A stretch of DNA of 64,000 nucleotides, from positions 1-64,000 of the forward strand of contig JAKZHN010000039.1 of NCBI GenBank assembly GCA_037179335.1, in the 5' to 3' direction. Shown one piece after another: positions 43,886 through 53,803 of the stretch (positions are counted from its first letter, which is position 1; every line of letters starts with the position of its first letter). The notes beneath the pieces were generated by a model, which searched no databases, was not told the origin of the DNA, and saw only the letters and a program-made list of their open reading frames with translations. The translations under genes and the position numbers were made by a program. The DNA is from Cyclaneusma minus. Lineage: Eukaryota; Ascomycota; Leotiomycetes; Marthamycetales; Marthamycetaceae.

Positions 43886-45411
43886 CTTGACAGGGGGGCG
43901 TTAGTAAGACCAGCAAGTGGAGAAGGATGAGCGTAACCTGTCTCGGTGCTCTCAACAACCAGGAAAAAGAAAAGGAATCGAACCAGATACTTTTATATAT
44001 AATGGATTTCGATGGTAATGTTAGAAACCTCGATACATGTATGTAGGAAGCGCCACCATGACTTCATCACTTCTGTGTATCGCGCTCCAAAAAAAAGTCC
44101 CAAGTCGCCGCTTCATCATTGCTACGGGCCAGCGAGACTGACGGTACGGGTTAATTGGAGGAATAATGAGTGCTCTGTGTATCAGGAAGCGCCCCTTGGG
44201 AAGATGCGCGCTCGGCAGAGATTAGCCAGTAGCCTTCATCAATATTAAACCGTAAATAGGCTGAATTGGAACGTACCCGGTAGGTGTATTTCTATCCCGA
44301 CTCGTGTGACATATCAGAGCAAGACTCTCAACAGCAACAGTTTTCAGACCGTCGGCAAAACACGTTCAAACGAGCTGAAAGAACAGAATTCTACTTCAAG
44401 TAAGTCTACCTCCGCTGTCATCTTCTACCGCCACATTCTGTTCTGCGACGACTTTTCAATTGAGGTGAAGCTCAGTGAGGCGAAAAACAAGGGCTGATAA
44501 TTGATTCTTAGGACTCAGAAGATGGAATATGTCAGACCTTTGGGACAGTTGTCCATCGTCACGTGCGCTTCATGCCCCCACGAGCGTTCCTTCTCCTTCT
44601 GTGCTCCTGCTCGGGATCGGCTTAGCACTAGCTCAACCGCCCTTCTCCCAAGATCATCACTTCACACGTTGTCATAGATTCCTCATCCTCATCTGGAGTC
44701 TTACGCTATCCGCCTCATCGATCCCCAGGCATCTTCAGAATTTTGGTTACTTCATTTCGACTTCCGTTACCAATGGTATTGTGCTTCACCATCTTCGCAA
44801 CCCGTACCTTATGCTTCTGGCAACTGGCCTCCATATGTTCTCATCGGATTGCGGAGCAAACATGAAGTTACAGAATCATTGCCTATGAAATCAGCACAGA
44901 CTTACCACATGAGAGGGTCTGATGGTCTGGTTCAGGGGTCATTTGCATAGGTAAGTAGTCAAAACTCACAGGCAAGCATCGCGAGTTCGTACTCTTTATA
45001 TGGATTGGTTTGACAAGTAGCAGGCACATGATATCTCCAGCTTAAAAACCAAGTCGATTCCGTCTATTCACTCAGGTGATCTATAGGAATACCTACCAGT
45101 TCTATCTTCGAGTCCCGCGAGGATATCCCCCGGAGACTCTGACAAGACTCGATCAGCCCACAAAGCCACACCCCCGAAACCCCATCCGACCCTGTCCATG
45201 ATCTCCGCCCGTCTAATTCTAGGATCAACACAACGCCGAAGCTCGCAAACTATTGGCAGCAGCAGCGGCTCGCCTCCGCTAGTCTTGCGGAGCTCTAAAA
45301 TCATAACATAAAAAGGCGACCGAGTCCGCGACACCTCCATCTTTTTCCTCCCCCCTCTTCCCTCCTTGCCCACACTTTCCCCACCCCCTCCGCAACTCGA
45401 GCTCGCCCAAC
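43886..45411. other. Divergent promoter region of xylanase and the 45412-46221 gene
   Basis: About 1.5 kb. The left end is the xylanase promoter. Two small plus-strand frames (63 aa at 44306 and 119 aa at 44529) have no motif and no homology that I recognise, so I do not call them. A GTAAGT near 44400 could belong to a leader intron. Confidence 0.5.
43991..43999 (-). promoter_or_regulatory. TATA box of the xylanase gene
   Basis: The minus strand reads TATATAAAA, about 106 bp upstream of the ATG at 43885. Confidence 0.6.
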
Positions 45412-46221
45412 ATGGATCGCTTCAAGATCACCGATTCGAAGAGCCGAGGCTCAACCAACAGCCGTCTCATGCCCAAGAAGAAAGGCCCCAGCGACCTGCT
45501 CAGTATGCTGGGCTACAAGAAGCGCAAGGCCCGCGACATGCCTCCTGCTCCTCGCGCCAAGAAGCCCAAGGTGGCCGTCAAGAAGAAGAAGCCCGCTCTC
45601 ACCAGGTCGGACTCTTCCAGTAGCTTTGACAGCCTCTTCGAGGATGCTGAAGACGAAGAGTCCGTCAAGGAGCCGGTCCAAGAGCCGCCCAAGGAGAAGG
45701 TGTTGACTGAGCGTCGTCGTGATCGTATGACTGCCAACGCTTTGAAGCCTACTGCTCTCCCGCTTGGCACGATTCACGCAGCTGGTGGTCTCAACTGCAT
45801 TGACAAGGAGAAGGCCAGACAGAAGAAGGTCAAGGAGGATGCTGTCAACAAGGCTTTCCTTGAGGTATGTGAAATCCTGGTTATTGTTGTGAGCGGATGA
45901 ATGAAAGCGGTTGCATGGAATTATGCGGAAAATTATGCTAACTTGTACTAGCAGCGAGCCACGGTCATTCGCGACAGTGGTCGCGACCCCTGGGTTGGCC
46001 GCGCTCCCTACCCGGGTGCTGCTCGTTGTGGAACTTCCGCAGGTTCCGCTATGGCTACTGACTTTACCATGGGCACCTCTTTTGCTACCGTCACTGCTGG
46101 CGCTTCGACTGCCGCTTACTCTACCGACTCGGCTACCGTTACCGCTTTTGCTATGGCCGATCTGGCTATGGTTGTGGATGGAGATGGCATCGACAAGGAG
46201 AACTGCACTCTGTCTGGTTAG
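45412..46221 (+). CDS. Hypothetical basic protein with Ala/Thr-rich tail (2 exons)
   Basis: Exons 45412-45864 and 45955-46221 join in phase to give 239 aa (240 if the TAG three bases earlier is the acceptor). The intron has GTATGT, a GCTAAC branch site and the tandem acceptor CTAGCAG. The N-terminal two thirds are basic with Lys-rich patches (MPKKKGPSDLLSMLGYKKRK and KKPKVAVKKKKP) that look like nuclear localisation signals. A Ser/Asp stretch (SDSSSSFDSLFEDAEDEESV) and a charged helix (EKARQKKVKEDAVNKAFLE) follow. Exon 2 begins RATVIRDSGRDPWVGRAPYP and then becomes Ala/Thr/Ser-rich. I recognise no family. Nuclear location is inferred from composition. It is the last gene before the AT-rich block. 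Confidence 0.75.
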
Positions 46222-47100
46222 GAGCTAGTATGCTAGTGGTGCTTCCTGTGGCACACACTCGAAACGACAAGATGGTGTGGAAACCGGATGGTTCTTGAAG
46301 GGCGGTGTCATTTGTTTACATCCCGCTTGCGCAGCTCTGTTTACATCACGCTTGCGCAGCTCTCGATTCCATTCTCGTCAACAAAGTCTGCGCAGGTGGA
46401 CACAAGGATTCAGTAGTCTCGCTGAGGACATTATCTTCTCTAATGGGCTTCAGCTGACTGCTTCCTGTCTTTCAACACATTTGACCCCGCACCCTTGTTC
46501 TACAGCTAGCAGTCAAGGTCCTTCAATGTCAAAAGACTTCTTCAAGACTTTCATCTTTCTAATATCTTTGATTCTGGTGCTAGTGATGTTATAAAACTCT
46601 TAATTGCTTGTGGCCATTAAAGGCATCTTTGCACACCTCTTCACTCTTCACTCAAGGATGCGATATATACCGCATCCATGTACCAGGTAAATGTGCAAAC
46701 ACTAAGAAAATACATTGAAAGTTTCGTTATCAGAGAAAGAGACAGAGTAGAACACACAGCAGAGAATCACAAGACCAATCAAACGCCGTTCTTACTTTTT
46801 GTCAACTAACAAATTGCTTGTGAGAAGGGGATGTGGGAACCGCAGGTCAACCGGGCGGCGACAGAGATTCCGCAGGATGAGAGAAGGATATGGGAGTCGC
46901 ACTTCGACCGGGCATCGATAGGGATTTCATAGACTTGCTTCCTCGAAGCACACCAAGAATCAGAACCATATGCTGAGTTATTCCATTGAACTAGTGGCCA
47001 TCCTAATTTGCGTCCAACTGCAAGACAATGACACCATGAGAAAGCAGAGAGTCAAAATGGGCAGTTTTCCATGTTCCAATAGGGGGTTTCACGGCTGGAA
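46222..47100. other. Intergenic edge of the gene island
   Basis: Normal-composition DNA that grades abruptly into AT-rich repeat DNA at about 47100-47220. Only short open frames are present. The left part is probably the 3' flank of the preceding gene. Confidence 0.6.
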
Positions 47101-47551
47101 TTCAGCCACCGGATTTCAGGTTTTAGATAATCTCCGGCCTACTTTTAGGCCTATAAAAATGATTTTTATTTTTGCAGGAGGAGATAATTTCCGATTTTTA
47201 AAAAATATATAAAATTGGTTATTTGGCCGGTTTTATATTTATTTTCGAACTAATCTTGGGCAAATTTAGTAAATAAGCATGCATTTAAAACGCGTTTAAA
47301 GCAAATTCCTTTATAAACTTCTTTATAAATAAAGCTATTTTTATAATTTAAATTCTAATTGCTTTATATTATATCCCAAGCCCCGCCAGCTATTATTTAA
47401 AATGCTTTTTAAATATTAAAGGCTATTTAGGGTAATGGCCAAAATACGCGCGCAATTTGGCCATTCAATTAGGTATTTAAAATTATAGCCTAATTGAATT
47501 TAATAAATAAATTTATTCGAATCCAATATGGGCTGGACCCTTCAAATATAT

Positions 47552-47724
47552 TGTATTAAAAAGGAAGAAAAGCTATTCTACAGCTTAAAAATATTATGCA
47601 TTTCTCCCTCGCTTATACATGCAGGGGTGGTATAACCCCTTGTATATAATTAAGGTATTTTGGCAAAGGGTTAATTTAAACCACCAAAAGGGCACTTTAA
47701 TACTCTCCCTAATCTCTAATAATA
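47552..47724 (-). repeat. Probable Ty1/copia LTR
   Basis: On the minus strand this stretch follows a polypurine tract (GGTTTGGGGGAG at 47729-47740), starts with TATTATTAGAGA (an expected TG start changed by RIP) and ends TTTAATACA. It contains a TATA-like ATTATATAC and GC-richer blocks, as LTR promoters do. A second, similar GGTTTGGGGGAG lies at 60031-60043, next to the minus-strand copia pol remains. I infer that this is the 3' LTR of that element, separated from its pol by the two gypsy insertions. No second LTR copy was found, so this rests on structure alone. Confidence 0.4.
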
Positions 47725-47758
47725 TAGCTCCCCCAAACCTTAATATTTTCTCCCTTAC

Positions 47759-47969
47759 TGTGACGGCCCCAGGCCGCAACAGCCAGCCACGTGACCCCGG
47801 ACCCCGGCGCGTGACCGGTCCGGTGCCAGCAAATAGCGCTAGCGCTTTCGGTCTCTGTTTGAAGCTTTTTTAAAAAGCTTCTTGCCCTGGACCTTTTTTT
47901 TAATTTAAATTACACCTATAATTTATGCCTTTAGCCGTTTTTATATAATTCCTAGCCCGCATTATAATA
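47759..47969 (+). repeat. 5' LTR of gypsy element 1
   Basis: Starts TGTGACGGCC, ends ATTATAATA (CA changed to TA). It is homologous along its length to 53369-53583. It remains much richer in GC than the internal part of the element. Confidence 0.9.
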
Positions 47970-48879
47970 ATTAATTTAAATTTACTTTTTCTCGAACGTT
48001 AAATAGCTTTAAAAACCTGCTGTTTTTAAAATTTTGCTTTTTATAAATAACCCGTTCCACGCTATAATAACCCAGCGCTTTAAATTTATATATAATAGCC
48101 TTTAATATTCCGATTTGCCTTAAACCAATTAAAATATTTGCAATATTAGCTTTAATTACCAGCTGCGCGCTTTTTTATAGCACCTTTATTTAAACAAAGC
48201 TTTTTTAACTGCCCCTTTTATAGCTATTATAGCTATTTTAGCCTTAAAAAATTTAACCTTAAAACTAAAAATCCTATGCAATTTAAAAGCGCCTTAAGCT
48301 TAGCCTTATTTCCAATCGCCAATATGGTTAATAAATAATTGCGCAAAAATAATAATGCACAATTATTATGCGCTTTTTAAAAATAAATTAAAAATTTAAT
48401 TTTAATGGTTGCAATTTTTAATAAATAAATTATTAATATAATTTAAGCTGCTATAGCTAATTGCGTTAATATTACCAATAATAATAATGCTGGCAGCCCC
48501 CGCCTTATATATAACAAGTTTTATACCAAAATTAAAATTAGAAATATAATTGCGTGGTTGCTTTTATTATTTTAAAAATCGATATAATAAGTATTTCATT
48601 TTTTAAATTCTATTTAAAAATATCGATCCATTTTTATTTTTATTAAATTCCGAATTTAGCAATAATTCTAAATTTAGCAATAGCAGCTTCGATTCCGAAT
48701 CCGAATTTAATAATTGCAAAAAACAAAATTATTAAAGCTATTTAATTTAAAAAAGCTAAATAATATCAAAAACCCCAAATACCAATATTAAATAATTGCC
48801 ATTTAAAATAAGCTAGCTTTAAATTATAAATTCTTTTTATGTAAGGCTTTCCGTATAGCTTATATTTAAAATTGGTATA

Positions 48880-49086
48880 TTGGCGCTATTTAACGCGCTT
48901 TTTAAAATTAATACCAAGCTAAAAAAAAACGCTTTTACCAGCTGGCGCCAAATGATTAAGGTTTTTAAAATATATATAAATAGCCTAATTAAAAAGGCTA
49001 ATACCTTAAAAAATAATATAAAATATAAAATAAATAGCAAAAAAACCTTTGGTAAATCTTTTGGCAATTTTTACCGCAATGCTTAA
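48880..49086 (+). pseudogene. gag-like remnant of gypsy element 1
   Basis: The longest open piece in the 5' half of the element (68 aa, Lys-rich, with NAFTSWRQMIKVFKIYINSL). It lies where gag is expected, between the 5' LTR and the reverse transcriptase. Assignment rests mainly on position; no zinc knuckle is readable. Confidence 0.45.
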
Positions 49087-50719
49087 TTGGTTAAAATATT
49101 TAATAAAAATATGCTTACTAATTTATATTGCAAATTATTTCTTAAATTAATATTTGCTATAATTTTTATTATTAATAGCTGCAAAACCTTCAAAAAAGCC
49201 CGCATTTTATACTATAATTTATACCGCAATATGCTTATTTAAAACAATGCTATTAATATTGCCAAGCATGCCTTTTTTAACTATTAGCTATAATATAATA
49301 AAAATAAGCCTAAAATAAATATAGCGGCAAAAATTTAAAAAAACAAAATTAAAATAAAGATGGTAAATTTTTTTGCAAAGGATATAATAAGGGCTTTTAT
49401 TTTAATTATAAAAAACAATAGTGATCGTTTTCATTATAAGGGCAAGCTTATTAAAAAAATAAAAGGCTAAATGCAATTAAAATATAAAAAAGTTTGCTTA
49501 TTTTAATTATTATAAAATAAATTATATTATAAGGAAATATTTGAATAAAAAAAATAAAAAAAGATCTTAGCCAAATTAATACCAATACCAAATTTTAAAA
49601 AAAAGCCGAAAAATAATTAGACCTAGATTTTTTTTTAAATTAGTTATTGCCTAAATTTACTGATTTATTAATTTTAAATACTAATTGGCTAATTAATAAA
49701 AATCATGTTACCATTTTCTATATTTTAAAAAGTAATAATTTATAAATTAATATATTTATTAATAATAAAGCGCAAGTGTTTTATATTATAAATATATATA
49801 TAGCTAAAATTTTAGCTTTTTTTTTTAATTTTCTTAAAAAACCCATTTTTATTTATAATTATAATGGGACAAATAAAAATCCTATTTATTATATTATATA
49901 TCCGGATTTCCAAATTTAAAATAAGATATTTAAAAAAATATTGTGCCTAATAACCAGCTTAGGCTTTTATAAATTTTGTATTGGATTTAAATAACAAAAA
50001 TATATATATATATTATTTAATTTTAAAAATTATTGCTTTTGGTGGCTAAATAATTTTCTGGTCCAAAACAAAACCGAATAGCAAAAATAAAAACTATTTT
50101 ACTGTTAAAAAAGCTAAAAAGGCCTTAGCTATGTTTTTGCTAATATTTAATATATTTAAAAATAAAAATTTTAACCCATTCATATTAAAATGTATTTTAA
50201 AGGCTTTTTTTATATATAGATTAGCTATAAAAAAGCCATAAATATTATAAATTAAAAACTTGCCAGTAAAATGCCTAAATTACTACCAAAGCCCAAAAAG
50301 GTAAAAATTTTGCTGGATAATTTATTTATATATTTTTTTAAATTAGCGGTGCCGGTATATTTTTTTTAAAAAAAAACCTTAAAAAAAGCTATAATATAAA
50401 TTTATGTTTTATACAAAATAAGCAAAGCTTTGAAAGCCAAAAAATACTAAATAAATTAAAGGGTTTTAGCAATAATAAATAGTTAAATTAAAAGCTTTTT
50501 AAATATTTGTAAAAAAACTTTAAATTTTATTTTTTGGAAATAAATTTTAATACCCTATTTAAATATAGCCCGTATAATACCAAAATTAAGCTAAAAGCTT
50601 TGAAAAATAGCTTTAGCTATTTATTATTTCATACTATATTAAAAAAATATTAAAAAAAATATTTAAAAAGCTGTTTATATAAAAGAATTATTAAAGCCAG
50701 CTTTTTTTTAATTTATAGC

Positions 50720-51075
50720 TTTTATTTTATTTATTAAAAAACCAGGCAAAGGCTCATATTTTTATATAAATTATAAAAAACTAAATAAACTTACAAAAAA
50801 AACCGCTACCCGCTTTTTTTTAATAAATTTTTTTCCAGGCTTAGCAAAGCGAAATATTTTATTAAGCTAGATATTTATTAAGCTTTTTATTGCATTCAAA
50901 TAAATAAAGCTTTTAAATGCTTTATAATATTTTGCATCCGCTATAATATATAATAATAAATTATATTATTATTCGAATTAATTAATAATTTAGCTATTTT
51001 TAAGAAATATATTAATAGTGTATTTTTTAATTTGTTAAATAAATATTATATAATATTTATTAATAATATATTAAT
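50720..51075 (+). pseudogene. Reverse transcriptase remnant of gypsy element 1
   Basis: The translated fragments ILFIKKPGKGSYFYINYKKL and NKLTKK, then a stretch ending LDIYQAF-like, match conserved gypsy RT blocks in order. The catalytic box near 51054-51068 reads FINN where the family has YxDD; both catalytic aspartates have become asparagine through G-to-A change. In-frame stops interrupt the domain. Confidence 0.85.
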
Positions 51076-51969
51076 TTATTTAAATACCCTAAGCAATATA
51101 AAAAAAAACTTTGAAAAAATCCTTATTTTTTTAAAAGCTATAAATTTATAAATGGATATTAAAAAATACGAATTCTTAATTATAAAAATTAAATATCTTG
51201 GTTATATTATTTTTATAAAAGGAATTTAAATAAATTTTAATAAAATCAAAATAATTTAAAGCTAAAAACGCCTTAAAAGTATTTTCCCAAAAATACCTAA
51301 ATGGCCTTTGTTATTTTATAGCCTATTAATTTAAAACCATAAATAAATATTAATTAAATTATAGCATTTATAATAAAAAATTGCTAGCTATAATTCTAGC
51401 CTTTATAAATTAGCGCATTCATTTAATTGGCGTAAAATAAAAAAAATGAAAAAACTAGCAATTATAAAGCTTTAAAATGGTTTATAATTATTAAGGCATT
51501 AAATGCCAAATAAGCCAAATAATGGAAAATGCTTTTTAAATATTATTTTAAAATTAAATACAAGCCGGGCATTATTAATTAAGCGGATTCTTTTACCAGG
51601 CAAAATTAAGAAATAAAATAAGCAATAGCCTTTAAAATATTTTATAAAATTATATAATATTTTCCCGGAAAGTATTAAGCCCCAAAATTATTTAAAATTT
51701 ATAGCTAAATACTATTGTTTTTTTAAGCCCGATTAATATAGCTTAAACCAATTTAATTAATAAATTATTTAAAGCAAATTGGAAAATCAATAATAAGGAG
51801 TTTTAAAAATATAAAAAAAAGCCAATTTTACAAAGTTTAATAAAAAGAGGGCTTAGTATTTAAAAATAAAAAATTAATTATGCCCGTATAAGGGATATTA
51901 TAAATAAAGCTAATTGCAAAAATTTATAATATAATTTTTTTTTTTTAAAAAATACGGAAATTATTTAAA

Positions 51970-52260
51970 GAATAATATTGGTGGCCTAGCTGATTAAAAA
52001 ACTATAACCGCTATATTAAAAATTGCAAATAATATATTAAAGCTAAAATTCTAAAAAATAAAACCCCTAAATTATTTAATTTCCTTTTAATACCCAATCG
52101 TTTATAGTAATATATAATAACAAATTTTTATAAAATGCTCAAAAATATAAAAGGCTATAATATGGTTATAGTTATAATATATAGGCTTAATAAAAAATTA
52201 TTTTAGTTTTTTATTATAAAACAATTAATGCCAAAAAATTAGCAAAGCTGTTTTATTTTA
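51970..52260 (+). pseudogene. Integrase remnant of gypsy element 1
   Basis: Broken frames show the zinc-binding/core junction of gypsy integrase (a YYWW-type block followed by NYNRYIKNC and then LLIPNR). All parts are interrupted by stops. Confidence 0.7.
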
Positions 52261-53029
52261 TAATATATAAAATTTATAAAGCTTTTAAATTAAATATATT
52301 AAATAAAAAACCCCAATTTATTTTAAACTTTTAAAAAAGGTTTTTATACATTTTAAAAAATATAATCCGTTTATTTTTAGCCTATAATTTACCAATAAAT
52401 AGGCAAATAAAAATTAAAAACGCTATTTTTAATATATAATTAATGTTTTTTATAATTGGTTTTAAAATAATTGGCCGCAATAGCTATTTTTTATAAATGC
52501 TGCAATAATAGCATTATTTTAAAAATTAATTAAAATATGCCTAATTAAAATTAAAATGGGTTATAAATTTAAAATAATATTTAATTGGGCAATACCGAAA
52601 TTAGCCAATTTCTTTTAGGCTTTAAATCGATAAATACTATAATTAAATAACGGTAAATTAAAAAATATTAGAAAATAATGAAAAACGCTATAAAAATGGC
52701 TTAGCAATTATAAGCCATTTAAGCCAATAAAAAAAGGAATATTAATTTTAATATTGGAAATTATATTTATATAATTATAAAGAGTTGGATAATGTTTTAC
52801 CCAAATAAAAAGCTAAGCAATAAAATAGCCGGCCTATGGCGCATTATTAAAAAAAACGCATTTAAATTGGATTTATTTTCTAAAATAAATATTTATTTAG
52901 TTATAAATTTTAATAAGCTTCGATTAGCCGCAAATAATTGAATGCTAAATCAGATTTTTTAATCAAAACCACCAAATAATATTAATAGAAAATTAAAATA
53001 CAAAATATTTAGGATTTTTAATTTTAAGC

Positions 53030-53190
53030 TATATTATAAAATATTGTATTGTAGGGTAAATTGGGAATCCCGTTATAATCTCGATGCAAAATGGTATTTG
53101 TATAAAAGTTTTAAGTATTGCTTAATTAAATTAGAAAAGTTTTATACCAGGCATTTTAATAAACCAGGTCCTTTATATAAGCTACCAAAA
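53030..53190 (+). pseudogene. C-terminal chromodomain-like module of gypsy element 1
   Basis: The fragment VNWESRYNLDAKWYLYKSFK, followed by YCLIKLEKFYTRHFNKPGP, matches the chromodomain-like end of fungal chromoviral integrases (WYPASDFK..PGPP type). Such modules direct integration to marked chromatin. Confidence 0.7.
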
Positions 53191-53272
53191 TAAAAAGCTA
53201 GAAATAAAAAGCTAGAAATAAAAAGCTAGAAATAAAAAGCTAGAAATAAAAAGCTAGAAATAAAATAATAGA
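53189..53272. repeat. 14-bp tandem repeat (six units) before the polypurine tract
   Basis: Five exact copies of AATAAAAAGCTAGA and a sixth variant copy lie between the integrase end and the 3' LTR of gypsy element 1. Confidence 0.95.
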
Positions 53273-53368
53273 AATAAATAATAAAAAAGATTACCCGTTT
53301 AAAAAGTAATAAAAGAAAAAAGAATTGGTATAAAAGCTTAGGAACAAGCTTTCTTATAAGGGTGGTAT

Positions 53369-53583
53369 TATAACGGCCCTAGGCCGCAATAGCCAGCCAC
53401 GTAATTCCGAACCCCGGCGCGTAACCGGTCCGGTGCCAGCAAATAGCGCTAGCGCTTTCGGTCTCCGCTTGAAGCTTTCTTGAAAAGCTTCTCGCCCTGG
53501 ATCTTTTCTCTCTTTAATTTAAATTACACCTATAACCTGTGCCTTTAGCCGTTCTTACGTAACCCCTGGCCCGCGTTATAACA
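53369..53583 (+). repeat. 3' LTR of gypsy element 1
   Basis: Starts TATAACGGCC (TG changed to TA) and ends GTTATAACA. It is flanked on its right by CTTAT, the second copy of the target duplication. Confidence 0.9.
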
Positions 53584-53613
53584 CTTATAATTTTATTTCT
53601 TTGTATTTAATAT

Positions 53614-53803
53614 TATCACGGTACTGACTTAGCTTTAATACCTCAAGCATGCACGTGCCCGGCATATAACCCCCGGTACCCCTTAGCGTCGCAAACCCTT
53701 AAAGGGACCTTTATAATTTTACATGGCTAGAAATCTTTCTTTTTTAATTTATAATATCAATTTATTTTAATTTTTGCTTTAATCCCTATTTCGCACCATA
53801 ATA
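53614..53803 (+). repeat. 5' LTR of gypsy element 2
   Basis: 190 bp, starting TATCACGG and ending CACCATAATA. It is homologous over its length to 59812-60001, with nearly all differences being transitions. Confidence 0.92.

Larger units (their letters stand above)
47759..53583 (+). mobile_element. Full-length Ty3/gypsy LTR retrotransposon (chromovirus), RIP-inactivated
   Basis: A 5.8-kb element with 211- and 215-bp LTRs in direct orientation and a 5-bp target duplication CTTAC/CTTAT that differs by one RIP-type transition. A polypurine tract (ATAAGGGTGGTAT) directly precedes the 3' LTR. The internal order is gag-like, reverse transcriptase, integrase, then a C-terminal chromodomain-like module, which is the chromovirus order. 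Every coding part is interrupted by stops, so the element is dead. LTR ends could be placed three bases further left on terminal-repeat symmetry, but only the chosen ends give the target duplication. Confidence 0.92.
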
